DNA of 64,000 bases from Xanthobacteraceae bacterium (GTDB taxonomy: Bacteria > Pseudomonadota > Alphaproteobacteria > Rhizobiales > Xanthobacteraceae): assembly GCA_030037645.1 (NCBI GenBank), contig JASHQI010000034.1, positions 1-64,000 on the forward strand. The letters are read 5' to 3'. Made by a program: the position numbers and the translations under genes. Of the stretch, positions 20,329-30,542 are shown piece after piece (within the stretch, counting starts at the first letter, position 1; the number at the start of each line of letters is the position of its first letter). The notes under the pieces were generated by a model. The model was not told the origin of the DNA. It did not search any database and saw only the letters and a list, made by a program, of their open reading frames with translations.

Positions 20329-20395
20329 TCACCGACGTTCCGGTCGATCAGGTAACAGAGATTATCAATTGGGCAACGAGGCGACAAAGCTCGCG

Positions 20396-21310
20396 CTAGG
20401 CGGTGACACAAGCTCCGTGCTGGACCGCCGCAAGGTGCGGTGCAAGGATGCCGCACACGACTTGCCGACGTTCGCGCCGGAGTTCAGGTTTAACCATGTG
20501 GCCGACCTCGTGCAGCCAAGTCCCAACCCATTGCAAGGGTCCACTGGTCACTTCCACGCCCGCCTTATACGGCTCGAAAATCGTGTGCGCTTCCTTGAGC
20601 GTTGGCCGGTCAAGATGGCGGTACAATACATGCCAGTTGCCGCCACCGGTATCGAGACCGTTGAACCAATCCTGGCCGAAATCGAGCGGCATTCCGCGAA
20701 CGCGATCGAAGCGGAACATGCAGTAGCCAGCCCACAGAAACCATCGTTGTCCCACGTTGCGAACGACACCGAAACAATCCTGCGACGACAGCGCCGTGAA
20801 AGGATCGTCAAGCGCGGTCGGAAAAAGATCGTGGTCAAGAAAGCCGAATACCTCTGGCTTGGCCGGCGCGATGAGATTGTGCCACACCCAATTGAGCGCA
20901 ATGCCGTGAGAGCGGCTCGGCTCGCGCCACGGATTTGACGGCAAACGAAGATATGGAATATCGCGAGCGCTACAGACAGCGGCAATCCGCGCGGCCAGGG
21001 ATTGTTCAAGGGAATTATCAGCGACCACGTGCAGGGTCGCAGGGACGTAATGCCTGACCAGCCGAACCTGCCAATCAATCACTTCGGCATCGCCGAAAGC
21101 GATTGTCACCAGGATTCTCTTGCCCGCCATGCTTCGGATCAGCGCGGATACATCGCCGACCGGTGCCGTGCGACGCACATATCGCTGTTTGACAAGACGA
21201 TATCGCGCCGTCTTCAAGGCATGGGTCAGCGGCCGTAGCCGGCGCCAGTCCGCGAAGTCATAGTCTGACAGGGATCGAACCATTTCAGGCCTGCGCAGAT
21301 GCCAAAGCAT
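20396..21310 (-). CDS. Uncharacterised glycan-cluster protein, possible GT-A-fold transferase
   Basis: RILVTIAFGDAEVIDWQVRLVRHYVPATLHVVADNS; FLDHDLFP acidic motif in DxD-like position; cluster context. Confidence 0.5.
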   Translation of the reverse strand: MLWHLRRPEMVRSLSDYDFADWRRLRPLTHALKTARYRLVKQRYVRRTAPVGDVSALIRSMAGKRILVTIAFGDAEVIDWQVRLVRHYVPATLHVVADNSLEQSLAARIAAVCSARDIPYLRLPSNPWREPSRSHGIALNWVWHNLIAPAKPEVFGFLDHDLFPTALDDPFTALSSQDCFGVVRNVGQRWFLWAGYCMFRFDRVRGMPLDFGQDWFNGLDTGGGNWHVLYRHLDRPTLKEAHTIFEPYKAGVEVTSGPLQWVGTWLHEVGHMVKPELRRERRQVVCGILAPHLAAVQHGACVTA

Positions 21311-21523
21311 ACGCCGACAAGGCTTGCAAGTTCCGGTCCCAGCGCCAGAGAAAATTACGACAGCACAATCCTTTGCTTATGACCGCTCATTCAAGCGGGC
21401 AAAGTCGGTCGCGCGCTTTACCGCGCTGCACAGTTGGGTTATGGCTGTCGGCGAGATCGGGATGCTCACGAACCGGACGAATCATGGGCTTCGCGGCCAC
21501 CGGCGGTTATATTGATCCTCATC

Positions 21524-23353
21524 ATGCTTGACCGACTCAAGCGTTTAATCCTGGCAAATCGCGAAGGCGATATAGGCCTGATAATTCGGGTCCTGACAGA
21601 GCAAGGTCGCGGGCATTGGAAGGAGCTTGCGGTCATCGTGGCGCTCATGGGAGCGGGCGCTGCGTCAACGGCCACTTTTGCGTACTTGTTCGCACACGTC
21701 ATCAACGACGTTTTTTACAGGCGCAGATTCCTGGACGTGGTAGCGGTGGCTGTCGTTATCATGATCCTGTTCATCGTCAGGGGACTTGCAACTTACGGCC
21801 AGGCCGTCATGTTGGCGCGAGTGGGCAATCGGATAACGGCGCAAAACCAGCAGCGCATGTACAACAAGCTGGTCCAGGAAGGGATGGAATATTTCGCCGA
21901 CAGACACTCCTCACATTTCACTGCAAGCTTCTTGCAGGGCACAACCGCCATGACGAACGTGCTCAGCGTCGTGCTGTTGGCGCTCGGTCGAGATTTGATG
22001 TCGTTGATCGGACTGATTGTCGTCATGATCGTCCAAAATCCGATCATGTCCATGGTCGGCGTTGTCGTCATGCCGCCAGCCGTCTTCGGCGTTCGCAAGC
22101 TGATGTCGCGGGTCAGAAGCATAGCCCTCGCGCAGTTTACCAGGGGTGCGAATATTCTACAGGTGATGCAGGAGACGGTGCAGGGATTTCGGGTGGTCAA
22201 GGCATTCAACCTTGAAGATGCTATGCGGCAACGCATCAGTGAAGATATCAAGGGTATTGAAGCGGCTGCCAACAAAATCGCGAAGGTGTCAAACCGCAGC
22301 GCCCCGATTATGGAAGCTCTCGGCGGCATCGCTATCGCGCTCGTTTTTCTTTATGGGGGTTTTCTTGTTCTTGAGAAGGGAGCACCTCCTGGACAATTCG
22401 TCTCCTTCATTGGCGCTTTCCTGTTGGCCTATGAGCCCGCAAAGCGCATCGCGCGCATGAATATCGATCTCACCACAACAACGGTTGGCTTGCGCGTCCT
22501 GTTCAATGTGCTCGACTCGCCGCCGGCTGAAGGGGACGATAGCGACAAGCCGCCGCTGACGGTCAGCGAGGGCCGCGTCGAGTTCATCAATATCAATTTC
22601 TCGTATCGTGCCGGGCACCCCGTCTTGCGCAATACCTGCTTTCTAGCCGAGCCCGGAAAGGTGACCGCTCTCGTCGGACCGTCAGGTGGAGGCAAATCGA
22701 CGATCTTCAGTTTGTTGCTTGATTTCTACCGCCCGCAGAGCGGAGCGATCGAGATTGATGGCTATCAACTGGGCGACGTCACCCGGAAATCGGTACGAGG
22801 GAACATCTCCTATGTCGGGCAGGAGCCGTTTCTGTTTCGCGGTTCGATCCGCGAGAACATCTTGTGCGGCAGACCAGAGGCGACTGAAGCGCAGCTTATC
22901 GCCGCAGCAAAAGCCGCTCATGCCCACGATTTCATCACGAGCATGCCGCTTGGCTACAATTCCCCGGTCGGCGAATCCGGCTCGCACCTTTCATTGGGCC
23001 AGCGCCAACGCGTCTCTGTGGCGAGAGCGCTGATCAAAAATGCACCGATTGTGTTGCTGGACGAGCCGACTGCGGCGCTCGACAGCGAGTCCGAGCATAC
23101 GGTTCAAGAGGCGCTGCGGCGGCTGTGCGCCGGCAAGACGACGCTCGTCATAGCCCATCGGCTCAACACCATCGTAGACGCCGACTGCATTCATGTCGTC
23201 GAAAATGGCCAGGTCGTAGAGTCGGGTCGACACGGCGATTTGCTGCGAAAGGATGGCCGCTATGCCACGTTCTTCCGGCTGCAGTTTCCTGATAATCAAG
23301 AGCAATTGCCTGTTAGCACAGAAGATCGCTTGCTTGATCCGGCCCTGACTTGA
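21524..23353 (+). CDS. ABC transporter ATP-binding/permease (MsbA/lipid-exporter-like)
   Basis: N-terminal TM domain; Walker A GPSGGGKST, Walker B IVLLDEPTAALDSES; unusual signature LSLGQRQR. Confidence 0.92.
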   Translation: MLDRLKRLILANREGDIGLIIRVLTEQGRGHWKELAVIVALMGAGAASTATFAYLFAHVINDVFYRRRFLDVVAVAVVIMILFIVRGLATYGQAVMLARVGNRITAQNQQRMYNKLVQEGMEYFADRHSSHFTASFLQGTTAMTNVLSVVLLALGRDLMSLIGLIVVMIVQNPIMSMVGVVVMPPAVFGVRKLMSRVRSIALAQFTRGANILQVMQETVQGFRVVKAFNLEDAMRQRISEDIKGIEAAANKIAKVSNRSAPIMEALGGIAIALVFLYGGFLVLEKGAPPGQFVSFIGAFLLAYEPAKRIARMNIDLTTTTVGLRVLFNVLDSPPAEGDDSDKPPLTVSEGRVEFININFSYRAGHPVLRNTCFLAEPGKVTALVGPSGGGKSTIFSLLLDFYRPQSGAIEIDGYQLGDVTRKSVRGNISYVGQEPFLFRGSIRENILCGRPEATEAQLIAAAKAAHAHDFITSMPLGYNSPVGESGSHLSLGQRQRVSVARALIKNAPIVLLDEPTAALDSESEHTVQEALRRLCAGKTTLVIAHRLNTIVDADCIHVVENGQVVESGRHGDLLRKDGRYATFFRLQFPDNQEQLPVSTEDRLLDPALT

Positions 23354-23361
23354 CATCGAAG

Positions 23362-23445
23362 TGCGCGATCATCGCGCTGCATCGAAATTTTGCGGCATGC
23401 GAAGTTGCGCGTAAGCATGACGGTCACGGCAACGATGATCGCGCA
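23362..23445. repeat. 13-bp perfect inverted repeat with 58-nt spacer at convergent gene ends
   Basis: TGCGCGATCATCG (23362-23374) and CGATGATCGCGCA (23433-23445). Confidence 0.7.
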
Positions 23446-24641
23446 TTCTCGTTTGGCGAGCCCTGCCGTGACGCCGAGGCAACCTGATCCAACACAGTCG
23501 CTGCGGATTGTCCTTCGATAATGTTCGCCGCCGACTCCAATCCGGCGCTCGAAAGGCGATGCATTCCATAATCGATTCCATTTCGCGAAAACGACGCCGA
23601 TCGAACGGGATTTGACGCAAGGCAAAGCGCTTCCTCGAATTCCAGGGCCACAAAGGGCTCGCGGATAAGGACACCCGCGTCGGCATCGCGCACATATTCA
23701 GCGAAGCCGCATAGCTCCGATGTCACCACCGGCAAGCCATTCACCAGGGCCTCCAGGACAACTTGACCCGTGACGTCCATCCGCGTCGGATGGACAAGAA
23801 GGTCGGCTGCCGCCATCACGTCTGGAACGTCATCGCGGTAGCCGAGAAATCGTACCCTATCGCTTACGCCCGCACGGACGCTCTGCGGCCACACCCTGCG
23901 ACCCTCTGGCGAGGCAGCTTCTACACCGAGCACGACCAGAACGCTGCCGGGAAAGTGTGGCAAGGCGGCGATGACGCGATCCAAGCCCTTCGTATGTGGC
24001 TTGGTGCCGACCCAGAGCCATATCGCCTGATCGAGAGGAAGTCCGAACGCGGTCCGAACGGACTCGCGGTGCTCGGCGGTCCGTATATACGGACGGCGGC
24101 GGCTTGGATTCATAACGGGCGGCAGCACTGTAACCCGCTCTGCCGGCGTGTCCCAGTGCCGACGATAGCTGTCGGCCGAAGCTTGCGAAAGCATCAACAA
24201 GCGAGTCCGGCTTTCGGGCGCGAAACTGGCCTCTTCCAGCCGCGTTTGGACGAGATGCCGCGGCGTTATTCGGCCCCACCACTTGCGCTTCTTGTCACGG
24301 ATCGAAGGGTCGGCACAGTATAGATAGTCAAGATCAAACAGCTTATTGAAGCCAACCACCCGATCAAACCGACCTTGAACCGCCGCTCTAAATTTTTTGG
24401 CGAAGGCCAAATCACGTCCGTGGTTTGATAGCACGTGTACCGGCAGTACAGCGACTTCGACTGATTGCATGGGAGGCTGCGACGGCCGCGAGCAAAAAAT
24501 CGTGACGCTATGACCACGATTGTGCAATATCTCTGCAATGGCGAGACAATCGCGCTGTAGCCCGCCGAGGGGCGTCAAAGAAACAATCCCAAACGCTATT
24601 CTCACGCAAATCCCCCAGCAGCTTGTCTTCCGCACCGGCAA
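23424..24641 (-). CDS. Glycosyltransferase family 4
   Basis: IVSLTPLGGLQRDCLAIAEILHNRGHSVTIF; VRFLGYRDDVPDVMAAADLLVHPTRMDVTGQVVLEALVNGLPVV; exact start uncertain. Confidence 0.87.
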   Translation of the reverse strand: MPVRKTSCWGICVRIAFGIVSLTPLGGLQRDCLAIAEILHNRGHSVTIFCSRPSQPPMQSVEVAVLPVHVLSNHGRDLAFAKKFRAAVQGRFDRVVGFNKLFDLDYLYCADPSIRDKKRKWWGRITPRHLVQTRLEEASFAPESRTRLLMLSQASADSYRRHWDTPAERVTVLPPVMNPSRRRPYIRTAEHRESVRTAFGLPLDQAIWLWVGTKPHTKGLDRVIAALPHFPGSVLVVLGVEAASPEGRRVWPQSVRAGVSDRVRFLGYRDDVPDVMAAADLLVHPTRMDVTGQVVLEALVNGLPVVTSELCGFAEYVRDADAGVLIREPFVALEFEEALCLASNPVRSASFSRNGIDYGMHRLSSAGLESAANIIEGQSAATVLDQVASASRQGSPNENARSSLP

Positions 24642-24987
24642 TGCGCGTGAAATTCATGACGCAAAAAAGCTATTCACGAGCTTTCACCGACACTTGTCGA
24701 GCATCCGGTCGCCCCAGTATCCGCAAATCGTGACAAAATTGTCAGTATAAGTAGCTGTTGTATCGCATGGTCGCAGCACTGCCAAGCGTTCTAACTAAAT
24801 GAGCCAACAGAGGAATTTCCGCCGAATTGGCGTTTCAAAGCGACGGCAGGGCGCTTTAATCTGGCAAAGTCTCCGGCCAAGACCTGCCATCGCCGCGCAT
24901 GAAATATTCTGCATGACAGTTAGCAACCACGGCGCGCACCAAACCAAGTCGACGTATGAGAAGACGATCTCCGCTGTCCAACGGTGT

Positions 24988-25971
24988 TCAAGCCGGAATT
25001 GCCAACAGCGCCGCACGGATGTCCTGCTCGCCTAAGAGTTGATCGAAATAGCGTATGGTGCGCCCGAGCCCCTCGTTAAGCGCTATGGATGGTCTCCAGT
25101 CGAGCAATTCCTGCGCGCGGGATATATCAGGCCGTCGTTGCCGCGGATCGTCCTGCGGTAACTTCTGGTGAACAATTCGCGAGCGCGACCCGGTCAAATC
25201 AATGATGGTTTCGGCCAGTTCTTTTATTGTGAATTCGGTCGGATTGCCGAGATTGATGGGACCGGTGATTTCATCCGGTGTCTTCATCAAGCTCACCAAA
25301 CCACTGACCAAATCGTCAACGTAACAAAATGAGCGCGTCTGCAGCCCATCGCCATAGACGGTGACATCACGCCCGAGCAGTGCTTGAACAATGAAATTGG
25401 AGACTACCCGACCGTCATTGGGATGCATCCGCGGCCCATAGGTATTGAATATCCGCGCCACCTTGATCGACAGCAGATTTTGACGGCGATAGTCGAAAAA
25501 CAAAGTCTCCGCACAGCGCTTGCCTTCGTCGTAGCACGAGCGCGGGCCAATCGGATTGACGCGACCCCAATAATCCTCGGTTTGGGGGTGGATGTCGGGA
25601 TCGCCATAGACCTCGGACGTCGAAGCTTGCAGGATTCGTGCGCGCAGGCGCTTTGCCAAGCCCAGCATGTTAATAGCGCCGTGCACACTGGTCTTGGTCG
25701 TTTGCACTGGATCTCGCTGATAGTGAATAGGCGAAGCCGGGCAAGCCAAATTGTAAATTTGATCGACTTGAACATAGAGCGGGAAGGTGACGTCGTGGCG
25801 AAGGATCTCGAATCTCTTATGATCGAGCAGATGCTCGACGTTGCGCCTGGTTCCTGTGAAAAAATTGTCGACGCACAGAACCTCTGTGCCTTCCGTCAAC
25901 AGACGCTCCGCCAAATGCGAACCGATGAAGCCGGCACCGCCCGTAATCAATACACGCAATTCAAGTTGCAT
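24988..25971 (-). CDS. NAD-dependent epimerase, UDP-glucuronate decarboxylase (UDP-xylose synthase)-like
   Basis: [38 protein letters not shown] (YxxxK); [22 protein letters not shown]. Confidence 0.9.
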   Translation of the reverse strand: MQLELRVLITGGAGFIGSHLAERLLTEGTEVLCVDNFFTGTRRNVEHLLDHKRFEILRHDVTFPLYVQVDQIYNLACPASPIHYQRDPVQTTKTSVHGAINMLGLAKRLRARILQASTSEVYGDPDIHPQTEDYWGRVNPIGPRSCYDEGKRCAETLFFDYRRQNLLSIKVARIFNTYGPRMHPNDGRVVSNFIVQALLGRDVTVYGDGLQTRSFCYVDDLVSGLVSLMKTPDEITGPINLGNPTEFTIKELAETIIDLTGSRSRIVHQKLPQDDPRQRRPDISRAQELLDWRPSIALNEGLGRTIRYFDQLLGEQDIRAALLAIPA

Positions 25972-26314
25972 CGAAGTCGGCTCCACGTCCAACACTGCCT
26001 ATCAAAATACTTTTAATTGCCAAGGCCCATGCCGACGAGCCCCGAAGTCGGTTCGCCCAAGAGTCTAGTCAGACGCAGCTTAATTTCCAACCCTTGCTTC
26101 GACCGTTCCTCGCGCCGATAGATTGTCAACACCCTTGGTAATCCTTGTCTGCTGGCAACCTTCTATCACGCGGGCCTCCTGCAGGCTAAGCGTGAGGGCT
26201 ACAACGCGCGGTGCTACTCGGCACTCTCGACCTCGGAGTCGGCGACGTTCGTTCGCTGGTCGACCCCCGATCGATCGCACGCATCCAAACCCTAGCGACT
26301 CCTGCGAAGCAGGC

Positions 26315-27727
26315 TTACGGCGCCTTCGCGCTCGTCAACGCGTGCGTCAGTCCAGCGCAGGAGGGGCTGAGGTCAAGGCTCAATGCCGCGTCGATGATGC
26401 GCGATCGCGAGGCGGCATCGAGATGCGACGCCGTGATGGCGTTGAACTTGCGGGTCACCGCCGCCTCGTCGAGACCGCGCCGCGAGAAGCCGGGAGGATC
26501 TAGCACCTCGACCACAATCTCGCGACCCGTATTGTCGCGAGCGGTCATCACGCAGGGGAAACTGCCGGGCGAGCGGCGATTGAGCTCGGGATCGACCGCG
26601 ATCTCAAGCTTGGCCATTACAGCCCTTACCTTTGGATCGTTCCAGCGCTCGTTGTCGTACTGGGTGAGGCCGAAATCCCCGTCGATGAGCGACACCGCGG
26701 CGAGGAAGTTGAAGCTGTGATCGGCCGCTTCGCGCGAGGTCGGATTGATGCGGCCGGCATCGTCCTTTTGCCGACGCAAGAAGGGCATATCCGCCATCGC
26801 GACACGGATGCGTAGCAGCCGCTCAACCTCGCCCCCGATCTTCGCGTGGAGCGCAATGCCGGCCGCCACGATTGCCTGACCGGTGGCGAGGCAGGGATAG
26901 GCCTTGATGTTGGCCCGCATGATGTAGCTCTCCGCTGGCAGCGGTGCAGCCAGCATGGCGAGCGGCCCGCTTAGAGAGAACACTGGCGCCAACCCGACCG
27001 GATTTTCGAACAGATCGAGCGGCCCGGTCACGCCGTGACGCGCCAACAGCGTCGCCTGCATGCCGTTTTGGGCGACGAGCGCATTGGCAAACGATTTTGC
27101 CGCCGAGATGGCGCCATGGCGCACTGCCAGCGGAGTCGGAGAGCGCGCGGCACTCAGCGCCAGCGCGTTGGCGACCTGCGCCGCCTCGAGCCCCATCAGC
27201 CGGCCCGCCATCGCAGGAGCCACAAGGCCCGAGACGGTGACACCGTCCCAGCCGGAATCGCGCGCCATCAGATCGTTGACACGGCCGAAGATCTCGTAGC
27301 CGAGTACGATCGCGGCTATGACCTCACGGCCCGAGACGCCCGAAGCCTCGCCGGCCGCGACTGCGACCGGAATGTTGTCGCTCGGATGCCCTCCGATTTC
27401 ACCCTTGATATTGTTGACGTAGTCGTTGAGGTCGAGAATGCGAACGAGCGCACCGTTCACCAGCACGGCATTGGGCGCGCCGGTCTTTCGCGCCGAGCCG
27501 ATCACGCTGCAGGTCGGCGCCCCGCCCACTTCGGCGTATGTCGCCAGCACCGCCTTGGCGCTGACTTCATCGAGCGCCGCATAACCGCAGCCGATCGTAT
27601 CGAGCAGCAGGAGTTTGGCTTGCTGCATCGCCGAAGTTGGAATCTCCTCCGCGCGCGGCGCCATCGCCCATTGGGCGAGTTTCTCGATAGTACCGGGCTC
27701 ACCATGCGTCGTATGACGCTTTACCAT
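26315..27727 (-). CDS. MmgE/PrpD family protein
   Basis: LLLDTIGCGYAALDE...VLVNGALVRILDLNDY...GGHPSDNIPVAVAAGEASG. Confidence 0.9.
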   Translation of the reverse strand: MVKRHTTHGEPGTIEKLAQWAMAPRAEEIPTSAMQQAKLLLLDTIGCGYAALDEVSAKAVLATYAEVGGAPTCSVIGSARKTGAPNAVLVNGALVRILDLNDYVNNIKGEIGGHPSDNIPVAVAAGEASGVSGREVIAAIVLGYEIFGRVNDLMARDSGWDGVTVSGLVAPAMAGRLMGLEAAQVANALALSAARSPTPLAVRHGAISAAKSFANALVAQNGMQATLLARHGVTGPLDLFENPVGLAPVFSLSGPLAMLAAPLPAESYIMRANIKAYPCLATGQAIVAAGIALHAKIGGEVERLLRIRVAMADMPFLRRQKDDAGRINPTSREAADHSFNFLAAVSLIDGDFGLTQYDNERWNDPKVRAVMAKLEIAVDPELNRRSPGSFPCVMTARDNTGREIVVEVLDPPGFSRRGLDEAAVTRKFNAITASHLDAASRSRIIDAALSLDLSPSCAGLTHALTSAKAP

Positions 27728-28153
27728 CTTCCCAATCCTCCCAACTCCTCCGCATCAACGTTTGCTGGAAAATGAACACAGAACAAATCGCTCTAAGATA
27801 ATCCACGATGCCGACACATCAAAACACCGAGCAATGCGACGTCCGAAATCGGGTCGCTGGTGTAAGCGGATATTCGCGACACCAACGTCCGCTTTGCATC
27901 GAACTGCGGCCACAGGCCAGTCTCGATGCCCCGCGAAAATCCAGCCAGTATCGGCGCGTTCGAACCGAGTCCATTCAATTTGAAATTGGTTGTTGAAATT
28001 TCGAGCCGGAGACTCCGCGTAAAAATTCACCAACAACGACTTGGTCTGCGCATAGTTGCCAATGCAACGGCCGATAACAGCCATGTTAAGATTGCGGATT
28101 CATTGCAGGTTTTTTTGGGTGTCCCGGAAACGCGGCACAGAGACGCAACTGGT

Positions 28154-28228
28154 TGGCTGGGGCGGGAGGATTCGAACCTCCGAATGGCGGAATCAAAATC
28201 CGCTGCCTTACCACTTGGCTACGCCCCA
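28154..28228 (-). tRNA. tRNA-Gln (anticodon TTG), CCA encoded
   Basis: Reverse complement TGGGGCGTAGCCAAGTGGTAAGGCAGCGGATTTTGATTCCGCCATTCGGAGGTTCGAATCCTCCCGCCCCAGCCA folds as a cloverleaf; loop TTTTGAT gives anticodon TTG. Confidence 0.96.
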
Positions 28229-28487
28229 CTATGCCGCCGGATTTCCGTCGGCCGCCGGCCTGTGAGCATTGGCTGGCGGAACATAGCGAGACGCCCTTGG
28301 AGGATCAATGATCGCAGAGCGCCGCGCGCGGCTTTGAATGCTCGAACTCCACCATAATAATCCGCAAGACCCTCCGCGACGTTTCGTGCCGCCGCGCCAA
28401 ACTTCGCGCACAACCGCGCCGTGCCTTGCCAATCGATACCTGAACCGCTGAATATGGCAACGTGGCCCCTTGGGGGTGAGGTCGAGG

Positions 28488-29330
28488 ATGTCGCTTGCTG
28501 GAAAGACGCTGTTCATCACCGGCGCTTCGCGCGGCATCGGCCTTGCGATCGCGCTCCGCGCCGCCCGCGATGGGGCCAATATTGCGATCGCGGCAAAGAC
28601 GGCGACGCCGCATCCGAAGTTGACTGGGACCATTTTTACGGCTGCCGACGAGATCGAGCGCGCCGGCGGCAGGGCGCTGCCGATCATTGTCGATGTCCGC
28701 GACGAGGTAGTGGTGAAAGAATCGCTCGCCAAGACGGCGGCGCGGTTCGGCGGTATCGATATCGTCGTCAACAATGCGAGCGCAATACAACTCACCGGCG
28801 TAATCGACACCGAGATGAAGCGATTCGACCTCATGCATCAGGTCAACGCGCGCGCCACATTCGCCGTTTCGAAATGGGCCATTCCCTATTTGGAGCGGGC
28901 GGCCAATCCACATATTCTCATGATCTCGCCGCCGCTCGACATGAAAGAGAAGTGGTTCGCTCCGCACACCGCCTATTCCATGGCCAAGTTCGGCATGAGC
29001 CTCGTCGTGCTTGGGCTTGCAGGGGAACTGCGCCCGAAAGGCATTGCCGTCAACGCGCTCTGGCCCCGCACAATCATCGCCACCGCCGCGGTGCAAAACC
29101 TGCTCGGCGGTGACTCGATGATGCGCAAGGCACGCAAACCGGCGATCATGGCCGATGCGGCCTATGCACTATTCGCCCACCCCTCCCGCGAAATGACCGG
29201 ACAGTTTCTCATCGACGATAGTTTCTTGGCTCAAAACGGCGTCAAAGACTTCGATCCCTACCGGGTCGATCCGACGCAAGAGCTGTCACCGGACTTTTTC
29301 GTTCCGGACAACATGCCGCCGCCGCACTAG
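28488..29330 (+). CDS. SDR family oxidoreductase (HSDL2-like)
   Basis: GKTLFITGASRGIGLAIALRAARDGANIAIAAKT; NNASAI; YSMAKFGMS. Confidence 0.9.
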   Translation: MSLAGKTLFITGASRGIGLAIALRAARDGANIAIAAKTATPHPKLTGTIFTAADEIERAGGRALPIIVDVRDEVVVKESLAKTAARFGGIDIVVNNASAIQLTGVIDTEMKRFDLMHQVNARATFAVSKWAIPYLERAANPHILMISPPLDMKEKWFAPHTAYSMAKFGMSLVVLGLAGELRPKGIAVNALWPRTIIATAAVQNLLGGDSMMRKARKPAIMADAAYALFAHPSREMTGQFLIDDSFLAQNGVKDFDPYRVDPTQELSPDFFVPDNMPPPH

Positions 29331-29474
29331 CAATGCCATCGGCGCTGATGAAAACCGCGTGCGATCTATAAGCCGTTCTTGATAATATCGGCTTCGCAGG
29401 CTGTGCATGCGCCAGGACATATTGCAGACCAATGAAATCTCAAATCGGCACTCGCGATATGATCAAACCGGAAT

Positions 29475-30467
29475 GTGACGCCTTCGGTCTTGACGTTGAA
29501 ACGAAGCTCCATGGAATCCGCAAAGGTTGAAGAGTTGGAGAAGCAAGTGCCGCGTGAGCGTCATCCAGAGGTGCAATCGAGCCCGCCCCAGTCCGGCGAC
29601 GGTGCATCGACGGCCTCGCCGCGTCGTCCCGCACGAACAAGCGATACGCTCATTTTTGTTCCAACCTACAATGAACGAGATTCCATCGAATCACTGATCG
29701 ACCAGATTCTATCGCTGCCGGTGCGTTGTGATTTGCTTTTCGTCGACGACAATTCGAAAGACAGCACTCTCGAGATTTTGACGGCTCGCGCCAGCGCCGA
29801 ACCACGCATCACACTTGTTGTCCGGCGAAAGCCGCTCGGCGTTGGTTCGGCGCATCAGCTCGCATGGCTGCACGCCCGTAGATTCGGCTATGCGCGCTTG
29901 GTGTCGCTGGATGCCGATCTTTCCCACGATCCGGCCGATATACCGCGATTGCTTGCGGCACTGGACGCCGGTGCCGATGTCGCGATCGGGTCGCGATTTA
30001 TCCGTGGCGGCCAACTGGATTACCGCGGCTGGCGACGTCTCTTAAGCGTCGCGGCAAACAATCTGGCCCCGCTGTTGCTTTCTCTGCCGCTGACAGAACT
30101 CACGACCTCGTTTCGCGCCGCGAAGCTCAGTCGCGTTCCGGCAGGCCTGATTGAGACGATCAAAACGCCCGGCTACGGCTTCTTCCTGGTCGGCGCAACG
30201 CGGCTTGCGCGGCAGCGCTTGGTTATCAGCGAAATACCGATTCACTTTCGTGATCGGTCCGGCGGCCGATCGAAAATGCCGCGTCTTGAAATCTTGCGAG
30301 GTACGGTCAATCTTCTGCGCCTGATGATTCGGCGCGGCCGCGTCGTACCGCCAAGCTTGCCGCAGGAAGCCGATAGCGAATGCCGATCATGCGGGCAGCC
30401 GTATCGTGTCGCGACCGTGGACGGCGAAATAGTTTGCCTTGCCTGCTATGATCGAAGCCCTCTGTAA
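29475..30467 (+). CDS. Polyprenol-monophosphomannose synthase-like GT2 with C-terminal CxxC-X14-CxxC tail
   Basis: FVPTYNERDSIESLIDQIL; LLFVDDNSKDSTLEIL; SLDADLSHDPADIPRLL; tail ECRSCGQPYRVATVDGEIVCLACYDRSPL; start may be 29511. Confidence 0.85.
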   Translation: MTPSVLTLKRSSMESAKVEELEKQVPRERHPEVQSSPPQSGDGASTASPRRPARTSDTLIFVPTYNERDSIESLIDQILSLPVRCDLLFVDDNSKDSTLEILTARASAEPRITLVVRRKPLGVGSAHQLAWLHARRFGYARLVSLDADLSHDPADIPRLLAALDAGADVAIGSRFIRGGQLDYRGWRRLLSVAANNLAPLLLSLPLTELTTSFRAAKLSRVPAGLIETIKTPGYGFFLVGATRLARQRLVISEIPIHFRDRSGGRSKMPRLEILRGTVNLLRLMIRRGRVVPPSLPQEADSECRSCGQPYRVATVDGEIVCLACYDRSPL

Positions 30468-30542
30468 GACCTTCCAACGGAGCTAAGCTCTTGCTTCGCC
30501 GACAATGACCGCCGATCCAACAGCACGCGCCGACAAACAATC

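Noticed and set aside
27756-28153. Possible decayed gene (ORFs at 27755-28084 minus and 27762-27983 plus)
   Set aside because: No convincing protein family motif in any frame; left as unassigned intergenic sequence.
28154-28228. tRNA-Gln as an integration site for a mobile island
   Set aside because: No integrase, direct-repeat of the tRNA 3' end or phage/plasmid genes were seen nearby.
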